Positions 20,346 to 30,052 of a stretch of 64,000 nt of DNA are shown here, piece by piece. The notes under the pieces are model-generated. The model was not told where the DNA came from, searched no databases, and saw nothing but the letters and a program-made list of their open reading frames with translations. Made by a program: the position numbers and the translations under genes. The number at the start of each line of letters is the position of its first letter. Position 1 is the first letter of the stretch. The DNA is from Endotrypanum monterogeii (lineage: Eukaryota > Euglenozoa > Kinetoplastea > Trypanosomatida > Trypanosomatidae), in contig CM007341.1 in NCBI GenBank assembly GCA_000333855.2, forward strand, positions 528,683-592,682, read 5' to 3'.

Positions 20346-22106
20346 CTACGCAGCGAAGAGCGGGTAGAGTTCCCCAGGCCCAATCGAATCATAAGTAAGA
20401 AAATGCACCCCATCTCCAGAGATGGGGCGTAAGGAAGGGAATAGAGTGAGCCATAGAATGATAAAAACACGCTGCGCAAGAAGCTGCCCAATGCGTATCC
20501 ATCGTTGCCCTCGGCTGCTTGCGAACCCGCTTCGTAGGCTCGAGGCCAGCTTTCTGTCTGCTTCCGTCTCTGCTTTATGGATCATCTTCACAAACGGATC
20601 ATAGGCGGGGGTGAAAAGAACTAAGAAGTTGTGCCACGCACCCAAATCGTACGGACTGCGATACGTAAATCCGGCGTCTCGGTAGACGCGATTGCGCCTC
20701 TCATCCACAGTAGCGATCTCGATGACTGTTGTATTCTCCAAGACAAGACGTTGATTGAACCACAGGAAAAACGACATGCAGAAACATATCATAACCGTGA
20801 TGCATAGTGTGAGCACGGCCAAATGCGAGGTGAGCAATATTCCAGGAGGGCCATAGGGCATCCGCTGCGAAAGCAGTTCTGCCTCTGTGGCGGCTTTGTT
20901 CGGTAATGTCCTCCATTTCGTGTGCAGATGTCTCAATTTTTGGACAGTGCTGCTTTGCTGCCAGTAGCCGTATGCCATGAAAGCAGAGGCCAGAAGGGTG
21001 CCGACCCAAAGCCACCACACGAAAAGCAGGAAATATCGTTGATTCTCTGCATCGACGCAGTTGTTGATCCACGGACAATGATGATCCATCTTCGTGACAC
21101 ACTCATTACATACAGTACAGTGATGCTCGCGGGGGGCCTTCAGTCGGCGGCAATGGCGGCAGTAGCGTCGTGGTGCGTCAAGCACACGAATGGCTCGCAG
21201 CCACGCTGGGTAACGCTCAGCGACACTCGCAATTTCTTCCAGCTCCAGCAAAGTTGGCAGCGGTGCCGTTACGCTCGGCCGAAATCGAAAAAGGGCGCAG
21301 AAGCGACGACACCCAGGGCTGAGATTGCGGACATATTTGACAAGACTCATGAAGCGGGCGAGCATCGATCGCATGCCACCCCTCCGACCAGCTGCGACAG
21401 GGTCTTGCCGGCTCAACCGCGCAGTTGCGGCGGCAGACGCGTTCCCGGTTCGTTCCTTTACTACAACAACACTCTCGGCAGTGGTGTCGACGATGCCCCT
21501 CGCTGCTGTTAGTGAGGGCAGGTGAGGTGTTAGGGAGTGGGTATAAGTTTCCATAAAACAGCTTTCAGGCGCCACACCACTCTTGAGAGGGAAAACACAC
21601 GCACGCTGCGCAGCCGAAGCATCATACGCAACAGAGTTCATCTCTTGCGCCCCACCAGCGGCCAAGAAGCCGTCGTTAGGATGCTCGCCCGTGTTCTCCC
21701 TGTCACTGACCTCCGAGTATTCCGAGTCATCGACGGGTGACTCAGCCGGGTGTGTGTGGAATATGTCTGGATACCGGTATTCTACCGGCGCCTTTCCGAC
21801 CCTGCGCGAGAAGGCTATCGAGCAGAAGTAGTTCATGTAAATGTTAAATGAAATGAGGAGGACGAGGCCCTGTAGAAGCATATATGGAACAGTGCCCGGT
21901 GTTGTGAGCACAGGCACGATGTTGCGAGTGACGAAAACAACGGTGAAGGTGATAAGGGTGACCCCGAACGAAACTACAGCCCAGCTCGTTAGGGGCAGTA
22001 ACGCCTCCAAGAAAGCGAGGAGCCAGCGCTGTCGAAGGAAAACCCACGCAGCCACAGAAAAATGACCTGTCTGGAGGGCGTGACAGAAGAGTGCCCCATT
22101 GCGCAT
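20346..22106 (-). CDS. zDHHC protein S-acyltransferase (palmitoyltransferase)
   Basis: Predicted 586-residue enzyme that would transfer palmitate to cysteines of target proteins at a membrane. The zinc-binding Cys-rich domain spans about residues 312-352 (CRHCRRLKAPREHHC, then CNECVTKMDHHCPW), with the catalytic DHHC at 341-344. Four membrane segments fit the family: about 36-60, 74-98, 358-380 and 424-450. A TTxE-type motif (ENTTVIE, 457-463) follows the last span. The stretch between span 2 and the Cys-rich domain is about 210 residues, long for the family, and partly Ser/Ala-rich. The frame is open to 22232 but starts there with TTG; the first in-frame ATG is 22106. The predicted 5' UTR carries two tiny upstream frames. 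The substrate cannot be predicted. Confidence 0.94.
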   Translation of the reverse strand: MRNGALFCHALQTGHFSVAAWVFLRQRWLLAFLEALLPLTSWAVVSFGVTLITFTVVFVTRNIVPVLTTPGTVPYMLLQGLVLLISFNIYMNYFCSIAFSRRVGKAPVEYRYPDIFHTHPAESPVDDSEYSEVSDRENTGEHPNDGFLAAGGAQEMNSVAYDASAAQRACVFPLKSGVAPESCFMETYTHSLTPHLPSLTAARGIVDTTAESVVVVKERTGNASAAATARLSRQDPVAAGRRGGMRSMLARFMSLVKYVRNLSPGCRRFCALFRFRPSVTAPLPTLLELEEIASVAERYPAWLRAIRVLDAPRRYCRHCRRLKAPREHHCTVCNECVTKMDHHCPWINNCVDAENQRYFLLFVWWLWVGTLLASAFMAYGYWQQSSTVQKLRHLHTKWRTLPNKAATEAELLSQRMPYGPPGILLTSHLAVLTLCITVMICFCMSFFLWFNQRLVLENTTVIEIATVDERRNRVYRDAGFTYRSPYDLGAWHNFLVLFTPAYDPFVKMIHKAETEADRKLASSLRSGFASSRGQRWIRIGQLLAQRVFIILWLTLFPSLRPISGDGVHFLTYDSIGPGELYPLFAA

Positions 22107-22241
22107 CCCTACCAGGGCAGAAGCGCGTTTTCCTGGTGATTCCGACAAGTACCAAAACAACCTACATTTGAAATATATTTTGCGCGTGTGCGTGTGTGTG
22201 TGTGTCTCACTGCGCCACTGAAATGAATCCAAATATTGTGC

Positions 22242-22256
22242 TCAGAAGCTGATCAT
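22242..22256 (-). other. Upstream ORF in the zDHHC 5' UTR
   Basis: ATG at 22256 begins a four-codon frame (M-I-S-F) ending in TGA, only a few nucleotides after the predicted splice acceptor. A second ATG further down the leader is followed directly by TAG. Both precede the main start at 22106 and could lower its translation; this is inference from position alone. Confidence 0.5.
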
Positions 22257-22258
22257 GG

Positions 22259-22311
22259 CTAAAATGTGTTGGTAAAAAAAAAAAAAGAAGAGAGAGAGAG
22301 AGAGAGAGATG
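22259..22311 (-). promoter_or_regulatory. Predicted trans-splice acceptor, zDHHC gene
   Basis: The sense strand reads CT repeats, then a T-run, then ACCAACACATTTTAG, AG at 22260-22259. It gives a 5' UTR of about 152 nt. Confidence 0.65.
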
Positions 22312-22855
22312 GGTATAACAAGTAATGATAGGGGTCGAGGAAGGGTGCGCTCAGGCAGCCACACGAAAATCCCTCGGGGCGGAATGACAGCAGGGGGCTA
22401 GGCATGTGGTGAAGAGAGGAAGGGAGCGAGGTGTTTGACAAATGTACAATAATAGCGCGTACAGAAAGAAAAAAAAAACAGCAACGAAGAAAAGGAGGAA
22501 GGGGAGAATCCCAGGTCAATCAGATAAAACAGATTCAGATATAATAATTCTTCACGACGGCGGCGATGACCACTGCCAACACCGAAATCGGATATGCTCT
22601 CACGCCCAAGCTCAGTGCCCTCCCTCCCTGTCCGCTTTGGGGGACAAAAGTGAACAATAATCAGAGTCAAAAGACACAAAACTTGTAAACCCCACACAAG
22701 CCTCAGTGCAGCAGTACGTGTGTGTGTGTGTGTGTGTGTACACATTGCTTGTAAAAATATTACACGATATAATGCATAATAGTACTGAGAGGAGTACCCT
22801 GACTGATGGAGGGACAGTGACGCTCAAGCTGCAAGTCCTACGTGTAGATGGTAGT
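22312..22855. other. Short intergenic region, no gene seen
   Basis: Holds the 3' UTR of the DUF971 gene and a TG tract at about 22719-22740. Nothing else recognised. Confidence 0.55.
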
Positions 22856-23851
22856 CTATGGTTCTGATGTCTTCCTTGCGCCTCGCGAGACCGCCTTGGC
22901 ATATTTCGTGGATGGAGAACGCTTGGGCGGGTTGCGCGACTTGCGACGCTGTCTTAGCTCAGTGATATAGCCTCGCATCAGACGGTACTTGGTGGTGGGG
23001 CCAGTGAGGTAATACAGGTACTCGTAGCTGTAGATGCCGCCGCTGTGATCGTCCGAGAAGACGAAGCGCAGAGCATAATTGCCGACGGGAATGATGTTGG
23101 TTATCGTAATGCCGCGACGACCGTATATAATGATGTCCCTGCTACCCAGTGCGCCATCTGTGCTGGGAGTGTAAGCGCGCAGGTATTCCGCGAGGGCGCG
23201 TGTGCGAAGCGACACACCAGATGATAAGCAGGGCTGGCGAGAAGACAAAGATTCACATATCGGCTTCCCTGCCATAGCGTCATCGGCAGGTCTCGTCGCT
23301 GTCTCCGACAACTGCGACCAGGCCTCTGGGGCCTCTGATGATGACCTGGCAGGAGGCCCAGCAGCTGTAGCTGAAGAAGGACCAGGGAAGCCTCCGGAAG
23401 ACCCCTCCGAGTCGCACGTGTCTGCTTCGAGAGAAATATTCCGCATAACATCGACAGCCTCCCTTGGCCACGTGAACTCCACGTATTGACGCGACTTGTC
23501 CACCTTGATGCTCGTCGGAACCAGGCATTGCCGCACACTACGCTGGGTGGTGATACGCTCCGCCAGAGTCGTGTTGGCGACACGCTGCGCCTTGAAGGAG
23601 CGCCGTGGCTCCGTCACGAGTTTCTCATCGGAAAACCACACATTCTCCGCAATCTGTGACACACCGGAAGCCACTGCGTCCCTCAGCTTGCCAACAAGCG
23701 AGGTGGTGAAGAAGCGACGAGTCGCGTATGAGGCGCACGATTTAGGGAGAAGCGACGACGGCAGCGGCAAAGGAAGTAACACAGCCGTACGCCGAACACA
23801 GAGAGACGGAAACCGTGCAGCAGCGCAGCTACGATACATCACGCTGTTCAT
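22856..23851 (-). CDS. DUF971 (GBBH-like N-terminal) protein, probably mitochondrial
   Basis: Predicted 331-residue protein. The N-terminus is rich in Arg, Ala, Ser and Leu with no acidic residue for about the first 57 residues, as in a mitochondrial presequence. Two blocks match the DUF971 / gamma-butyrobetaine-hydroxylase-like N-terminal fold: about residues 111-131 (VPTSIKVDKSRQYVEFTW) and 205-283, including NIIPVGNYALRFVFSDDH and the hallmark SGGIYSYEYLYYL. A Ser/Ala/Pro-rich insertion (about 140-205) splits the domain. The catalytic dioxygenase domain of true gamma-butyrobetaine hydroxylase is absent. Stand-alone DUF971 proteins have been linked to iron-sulfur metabolism; that role is only a suggestion here. 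The C-terminus is strongly basic. Start: ATG at 23851. Confidence 0.83.
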   Translation of the reverse strand: MNSVMYRSCAAARFPSLCVRRTAVLLPLPLPSSLLPKSCASYATRRFFTTSLVGKLRDAVASGVSQIAENVWFSDEKLVTEPRRSFKAQRVANTTLAERITTQRSVRQCLVPTSIKVDKSRQYVEFTWPREAVDVMRNISLEADTCDSEGSSGGFPGPSSATAAGPPARSSSEAPEAWSQLSETATRPADDAMAGKPICESLSSRQPCLSSGVSLRTRALAEYLRAYTPSTDGALGSRDIIIYGRRGITITNIIPVGNYALRFVFSDDHSGGIYSYEYLYYLTGPTTKYRLMRGYITELRQRRKSRNPPKRSPSTKYAKAVSRGARKTSEP

Positions 23852-24073
23852 GTCGACCGTTGTTCCTCAGCTACGGGGATTCCCAAGACCACTAGTTAGC
23901 AGATGCGGCTTGGTGAAAGGCTCGCGTGACAACAAAAATACTGACCCTTGCCGTGTGACACGGCAAAGGCTACTGCAGGTACGTGAGCCGTTGTCTGTGC
24001 AAATGTGAGCCTCTGTAGATGCATGGCAGCAAAAAAAAAAATTAAAAAGAGGATGAGAAGAGCAATCGATTGC

Positions 24074-24101
24074 CTGGGAAAAAAAAAGAGGGGGAAAGGA
24101 G
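24074..24101 (-). promoter_or_regulatory. Predicted trans-splice acceptor, DUF971 gene
   Basis: The sense strand reads CTCCTTTCCCCCTCTTTTTT and ends CCCAG, AG at 24075-24074, giving a 5' UTR of about 222 nt. Confidence 0.65.
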
Positions 24102-24218
24102 TGAGCTGCACACACACACATATTTATATATATATATTTTATTTTCCGCATGAGAGGAGGTATGCAAGATGCGGTGCAACGCCGAGACGGCTACTGAGAA
24201 AGCCGGTGTTGCCAACGG

Positions 24219-24221
<3 letters not shown>

Positions 24222-24249
<28 letters not shown>
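24222..24249. repeat. (AT)14 microsatellite
   Basis: Uninterrupted 28-bp AT run, in the 3' flank of the DCC-family gene. Confidence 0.93.
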
Positions 24250-24253
<4 letters not shown>

Positions 24254-24507
24254 ATGAGCACCTGAAAAAAAAAAGATAAGTGAATAGGAGCATGAAACGG
24301 TAGGTGGCGAACAAGACCTATGACGAAGGTGGGAGCACCCGCCCCAGAAGTGCACGTGTTGGTTGGATAATGGCGAGAAAAAGAGGGGCGACGCATCTCA
24401 AGGTTTCCATGACTCTGAGTAAAACAAAGAGTAGACAACAGGACACTAGAGAAGGAGACGGGCTCGCGCGGTGCAGGTTAGCCTCCCTCTACTTACCGTC
24501 CAATAAC

Positions 24508-25344
24508 TCATCGCCGCGCTGAGTTGCTGGTAGCACCTCTCCAAATCCACCGACGCTCCTGCATTCCCTCGATAATCCCGTACTCATTCACCGCGTCCTG
24601 CTCCGAGGTGCCCCAGATGGTCTTCCGACGACGGCAGACATATCGCTCAAACCACCAATCGCCGACCGCAGTTGGAACTATGCGGTACAGAAGACGAAAG
24701 AACAGGCGAGGAAGGAAGCGGTCAAGGTGCATCCCGACCCGACACATAGCGGTGTAATTAATTGAAACGAGGAGATCTGTTTCGTTTGCATGAACGAGCC
24801 ACGCACTGGAAGTGGAGAGCGATGAAGTTGTTGTCTGTCCACAGCTGACCGCTGCATGAGCGTGGTTCGTCGCTGCCGTTGCTTGTTGAAAGAGAAAACG
24901 GTCGTCCGTGGCAACACCCCCTGATCGCATGCGGGACAAGGCACCGGCTGCTGGAGAACGAACCTTCTCGACAAACACAAGCACCAGGTCCTCCGGCACA
25001 GGGAGCATCGACTGTGGCGACGCCGTTACGACTGACGCGCGCGCTGCGGAAGAAGAGAACGACGGTGACGTCGATGAGGCACGCTGGAAGAACACGCGAC
25101 GCACATGAGATCCCTGGTGTGAGTCTAGGGATGCAAAGTAAATCCGGTGTCGGTCCAAACCCTCCGCGATCTCTTTCTCCACTGCACCTGTTGCGTAGTT
25201 GAAAAAACTAAAAAAACTGAAGTTGCGCTCCACGACGTAACGCACGCGTGCCTGACAAAGCAAGCAATGTCCGTCAAAGACCAGCAGATTGCGAGGAAGC
25301 TGAGACAGCAGCTGCCTGTAGTGAGTGCCGCGGAAGCGTCTCAT
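24508..25344 (-). CDS. DCC-family (DUF393) thiol-disulfide oxidoreductase-like protein
   Basis: Predicted 278-residue protein with the DxxCxxC signature of the DCC/DUF393 family near its N-terminus: LVFDGHCLLC, with Asp24, Cys27 and Cys30. The family is annotated as thiol-disulfide oxidoreductase-like with a thioredoxin-type fold, though few members are characterised. The C-terminal half has the family-style hydrophobic block (RFLPRLFFRLLYRIVPTAVGDWW) followed by a basic YVCRRRKTIWG segment. Between them is a Ser/Ala/Thr-rich insertion (about residues 85-200), so the protein is roughly twice the usual length. Start: ATG at 25344, 29 nt after a good acceptor. No clear presequence or signal peptide. 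A redox role is inferred from the motif alone. Confidence 0.83.
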   Translation of the reverse strand: MRRFRGTHYRQLLSQLPRNLLVFDGHCLLCQARVRYVVERNFSFFSFFNYATGAVEKEIAEGLDRHRIYFASLDSHQGSHVRRVFFQRASSTSPSFSSSAARASVVTASPQSMLPVPEDLVLVFVEKVRSPAAGALSRMRSGGVATDDRFLFQQATAATNHAHAAVSCGQTTTSSLSTSSAWLVHANETDLLVSINYTAMCRVGMHLDRFLPRLFFRLLYRIVPTAVGDWWFERYVCRRRKTIWGTSEQDAVNEYGIIEGMQERRWIWRGATSNSARR

Positions 25345-25374
25345 CGATATTTCCGATTTAGGTTCACCGCTTTT

Positions 25375-25401
25375 CTAGGGCGAACGGGGGAAGGAAAGGC
25401 G
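25375..25401 (-). promoter_or_regulatory. Predicted trans-splice acceptor, DCC-family gene
   Basis: The sense strand reads GCCTTTCCTTCCCCCGTTCG ending CCCTAG, AG at 25376-25375. Confidence 0.68.
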
Positions 25402-27511
25402 TCAGAGTGTCAACCGATTTGTGTGCAAGTCGCGGGTACGCAAAGCATGTCTGAAAAACATATTTACAGACACACAGATCTATATAGAGACTAATATATG
25501 TACGAGAGAGGTGAGAAAAGGAGAGGTACATACAGAAATCATGTTTTGAGCTCTGCTCATAGAGGACGCTGCTGCAAGGAGCATATATCATGCTTTGGAT
25601 CGAGCATCGCACGATATATGTCCCTTTTATGGAAGACGATGAAACCCCCATTCGGAGACGCAAGTAGCTTGGACTGGTGTTCCCGCACGCATAAGCCGAC
25701 GAGAGAAAGACCGAGGAGTTATACGCTGAAGTTCAGCGCATATGTAAGGCGCCAGAGGATCACGAGCTTTTCCACGTGTGAGTGAGTGAGTGTGTGTGTG
25801 TGTGTGTGCATCAGCATCACCCAGCCTGCTGGGTTCTTCCCCCTCCCTCTTCGGACGCAACGAGGAGACCGGGAATCTGCGTAAAGACACCCGAGTGTGC
25901 ATTTGTTTTTTCTTTTCAAAAAAATGCGTAGATTTTGCGCGCATCGAGGGGCATTTACGTTTTGTGTGAACCCTTTTATGGGAGGCGCATCGATCATGAG
26001 TATGAATGCAGGGGTGGGCAACAGAGAAAAGGGGGAGGGGCAGCACAAACAACACACGCCCACCCTACCTGGCAGCTGATGCCTGCGACATTCATGAGGT
26101 ATTCCCAGGCTCCCCATATCTACACCTATCTACCTTCACTAACCCACCAGCAGAAGCCCATTTCTACAAGGCATATAGAGGCCTCAGAAATTGCTGATCA
26201 CACCACCCTTACACCCCCCCCTCCCAACGCCCACCATCACTCCGCCCTTGGTGCTTAACATCGCTGAGTCGTCGTAATAACCAGAAAAGCTCCTGTGGCG
26301 TCAGTGTAGCTGTCAGTGGCCTCTCAGGTCCCTCTTACGAGTCAGCTGGATACAAAGGAGACGCGGACGTAACCTCCCCCCCATCCCCACCCATCAAGAG
26401 ATGCCAACAATACAAAAAGACTTCGAAGCGGAAGCCATCAAAGGCAAGGCAACGGTGCAACAGAAGAATCAGGTAAATTACGAGCCGACAACCGGCTACC
26501 AGCATCGATCATCATGCCTTCCTCTCCTCTTGTATCGTCCTCATGCACGTGGCACGGCTACAATGACTCGATGACAAATGTATATTCTCAGGACAGAAAG
26601 ATGATCATAAATGCTACAAACATTAATTACAACAGTCACAGAAACACAATCTCATCTCAAAAGCGGAAAGAAAGAAACCGTGAGGCCCCCTTAAAAAAAA
26701 AAAAAAATTCATAGAGAAATAATAAAAGAAATTAATTTCCCCACCGCGCGGAAGAGGGCAAGAAAAAAAAAAACCTACGCGGCTCACGGCTCCAACGAGC
26801 AGTGTAATTGGCACATCTCTGTCAACAGATACACCTCATAAACGGACATTGCACACCTCCCGCCCCCCCCCCTCCTTTCTCCCCTCTTTCCTCCCTGGCG
26901 AATAACAGAGCACCAAGAAACAAAAACAAAAGTGAAATATATACATATATATATATATATAAAGCACGATCCCCGCAAGGAGCCAAGAGAGTACATATAT
27001 ACACTTATATATATATATATATAACACGAGAGAGGCCAAACAGAGAGAGGCCGCGTCAGCATCGCATCCATAACGCCGATAGCTGCGCCCCGTGTCATTC
27101 ATGGGCTTGCCTTGGGGGATCCCCGCGCAGCGGCCACAGTTCAAGGTGTCAGATGAGGCTTTCTGCCAGCATACTAGTACTCATTCCGGTCATATAAAGG
27201 ATGCGGACCTGTTCTTACTCTTTTTTTTTTTCATGACGCTGAAACTAAACCCTCTTGCTGAGTGAGTGGGGGGAGGCATGAGCGGCAGGGGAGCAGGCGC
27301 TAGGAGGGCGATGTCCTCATTGGGATGGTTACAGGCCCGGTTGTGCGTGAAGAACCTCACCAGGCTACATGTCTGTGACTCAAACGGTGTGGCTGCTGAG
27401 TCACCTCTTCCCTGCCCATGTCCTATACTCAGTCCGACATTTTTTTCTTCTAGTCGCCGACATTCGTGTTCACCAACATAACACCGCCCCTGCTCCCCCC
27501 CAAACATCATC
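25402..27511. other. Intergenic region, no gene seen
   Basis: 2.1 kb between E1 alpha and the DCC-family gene. Contains a TG tract (about 25791-25808), A-rich runs near 26690-26707 and 26763-26772, and short TA tracts (26945-26960 and 27006-27022). Open frames are composed of repeat translations or lack any family signal. Confidence 0.55.
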
Positions 27512-28948
27512 TTAAAGCTTTTCTTGATCGTATGTGGCACGGTGTGTCTCGTAGTGCTCTAGAAGCTGCGCCCGCTGCCGCTCCAGCTCTGGTGTAGGGA
27601 ACTCAAAGACGTCGTCGCACATTATAGACACCGGCCACGGGGGCAGCTTTTCCTGCCGACGGAGCTCACTGAGCACCTCCTTCCGTGTCTTCTCCACGAT
27701 CTGCTGCGACTGCTCCGGGTTCCACCAGCCCAACTGTGTCATGAACTGCTCAAAACGGTCGATGGGGCTGAAGGTCTCTGCAAAATGTTTGATCTCGTCA
27801 TGCGAGCGGTACGCGGTACTCTCATCAGATGTCGAGTGATGGGATATACGGTACGTCATGGCCTCCACAAGAACTGGTCTGTTGACATCCAGAATCATCT
27901 CCCGTGCCTTGCGCACGGTGTGGTAGACCGCAAGCGCGTCGAGACCGTCTACGCGGGCGGCCGGCAGACCATAGCCCGCAGCACGGCTCAAGATGCCGTC
28001 GCCCATGTACTGACTGTGGGTTGGGGTCGAGATAGCGTAGCCATTGTTGCGCACGAAGAAGAGGGTCTGCGAGCTAACGGTGCTGGCAAAGTTGAGCCCA
28101 GCGTGGAAGTCGCCCTCGCTTGCGGCGCCCTCGCCAAAGAACGTAGCGCAGATGCGCGCCTCTGGAACGGTGGACAACTTCGTGCCAGGAGGCAATCTTT
28201 TCCTCAGCATCTCGTTCTCTAGTCGGAAGGCGTAGCCGGCACCGGCACCGTGAGGGATTTGTGTGGCGAGGGGAGAACTTATCATCTGCGCGTTGAGGCG
28301 TTTGGAGCCGTAGTGAATGGGCATTTGGCGTCCCTTCAAGTCACACTCACAGTTGCCCATGCACTGTGCAATGAATTCGGGTATGGTGAAGCCACGGTAC
28401 ATGAGAATTCCAGCCTCTCGATACTGTGCAAAGTACTCGTCGTTACTGGCAAGCCCCGCAGCGGCACCCACCGCAGCTGCCTCTTCACCAAACATGGTCA
28501 TGTAGAAGGATATGCGGCCTTGTCGCTGTGCCTCTAGCATGATTTTATCCATCGTGTTGTGAGCCAGCATCGCTGTCATGATCCGCTCCGCTGTTTGCCG
28601 AGTAATAAAGCTCGCCTCGTCATGCACGTTGTAGCGGAATACATCCCCGGGACCTGCACCCTGCTGCTCCGATCCGTTGGCGTTGGCGAACGTTGCGTCC
28701 CTACCGTTACTATCGGACATGTGCTTCACCACCGCATGGCCATCCAAGTCAAGCAGATGATAGATCGGCGCTGCTGGGTCGGGCACCTCGTTGAATGTTA
28801 GTGTGTTCGTGGTTACCGGGCCATCCCTGAAGTCAACGTTCCAAACCTTTTGTACCTGACGGAGCGCATCGCTTAGAGAGGCACAGCCGGCGATGACGGG
28901 TGCGGCGGTGAGCGTGTTACAGCGCAGTGCACGAGATAAGCAAAACAT
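27512..28948 (-). CDS. BCKDHA: Branched-chain 2-oxoacid dehydrogenase E1 alpha subunit, mitochondrial
   Basis: Predicted 478-residue alpha subunit of the thiamine-diphosphate-dependent E1 decarboxylase, which commits 2-oxoacids from Leu, Ile and Val to oxidation in the mitochondrial matrix. The TPP/Mg motif begins FGEGAASEGDFHAGLNFA at about residue 271 and closes with RNN at 300-302. The phosphorylation loop is preserved: RISHHSTSDESTAYR (about 368-382) contains the serine inactivated by the kinase in animals. Other conserved blocks are MFGEEAAAVGAAAGL and the QYREAG stretch. The N-terminus is Cys/Ala/Arg-rich, consistent with a presequence. A Gly/Asn/Ser-rich insertion (about 77-101) interrupts an otherwise conserved region. 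Start: ATG at 28948. The partner E1 beta is not in this window. Confidence 0.97.
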   Translation of the reverse strand: MFCLSRALRCNTLTAAPVIAGCASLSDALRQVQKVWNVDFRDGPVTTNTLTFNEVPDPAAPIYHLLDLDGHAVVKHMSDSNGRDATFANANGSEQQGAGPGDVFRYNVHDEASFITRQTAERIMTAMLAHNTMDKIMLEAQRQGRISFYMTMFGEEAAAVGAAAGLASNDEYFAQYREAGILMYRGFTIPEFIAQCMGNCECDLKGRQMPIHYGSKRLNAQMISSPLATQIPHGAGAGYAFRLENEMLRKRLPPGTKLSTVPEARICATFFGEGAASEGDFHAGLNFASTVSSQTLFFVRNNGYAISTPTHSQYMGDGILSRAAGYGLPAARVDGLDALAVYHTVRKAREMILDVNRPVLVEAMTYRISHHSTSDESTAYRSHDEIKHFAETFSPIDRFEQFMTQLGWWNPEQSQQIVEKTRKEVLSELRRQEKLPPWPVSIMCDDVFEFPTPELERQRAQLLEHYETHRATYDQEKL

Positions 28949-30012
28949 TTCTGCAATGTTGCTTGGATGTTCCCTCCACTTTTTTTTTTTTTACAAAGGA
29001 AAAGATGGTGCGTGAGACACAGCGAGGAGGGGAGATGGAAGACGTAAATAATAAAAGAGAGTAAGGGAATAAAGGAGGGAGGGAGGGCTAGATGTAAAGG
29101 GAGAGAGTGCGCAGCCGATCACGAGTGGTTCGCAAAGATCATCCACATAAAGAAAACCAAAAAGATGTTTTTTTTTTTCACTGACGGAAAAAAAAAAAAA
29201 AAGTACGTTCAACTGGAGAGAAAGACGAGTACGCGAAGGCACTGTAAGCGAGCACCTTCAAAAGCACGCACACGAGTGACGAAAAGCAAAGGTGAACCAG
29301 TGATGGGATGGAAAAGGGGCGAGGTTGCCGACAGAATTGCAAGAGATATCCTGCAAGAAAAAAAAAAAAGCTAAGGGGGGATGGAGGGGATGGAGGAAGA
29401 GGGCGGAGGCCAATTTTCCCTGTGAATAAATCAAAACGATGTGCGAAGACTGAAGGGCGGCCTCTACCTGAGCGCGCAAGCAAACACACGAGCAAGCACA
29501 CGCGAAGGACTTGGTGTGCCAGGGGTATGGATGTGTAGCGGTATAGGATGAAGGGAGGGTACGATATGTTGCTGTTACGTCCTCAACTAGAAATATTTTG
29601 TTGTTGTTGGGGGGAAGGGGAAGGGGGGAAGGGGGGAAGACAAACGAAAGGGAAACAACAAGACAAGGAAAAATGACGGTGGGCTAAGGAGAAGTGAAAA
29701 AAGGGGGAAGGGGCGAAAGAAGAGGGGGAGGTGCGGGTAGGTAATGAAAAACGTGAATGGAAAAGCAGCGCTGCTGTGCTGACGGTGAGACAGGAAGGGA
29801 AAACAGCTCCCTCTCAGAATGAATAAGCGGCGAGGCCGTGTGTGAAATAGTAGGGCAACGAAGAGGGACGGAGGGGGGGGGGATTGGAGAGTCGCCCGTA
29901 GACAAGTGTTCAAGGTGAGGTCTCACCAGTGTGGAGAGATGAAAGAAAGAGGGAAACACATGTACAAATGAGGAGAGAAGACAGAAGGGTGAAATATGAT
30001 GTCAGCATATAA

Positions 30013-30052
<40 letters not shown>

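Larger units (their letters stand above)
23852..24507. other. Intergenic region with TA tracts
   Basis: Contains the acceptor for the DUF971 gene and two TA-rich tracts (about 24119-24139 and 24222-24249). No gene seen. Confidence 0.6.

Noticed and set aside
22107..22232. N-terminal extension of the zDHHC protein
   Set aside because: Starts at TTG and includes a translated TG repeat; the first ATG is 22106.
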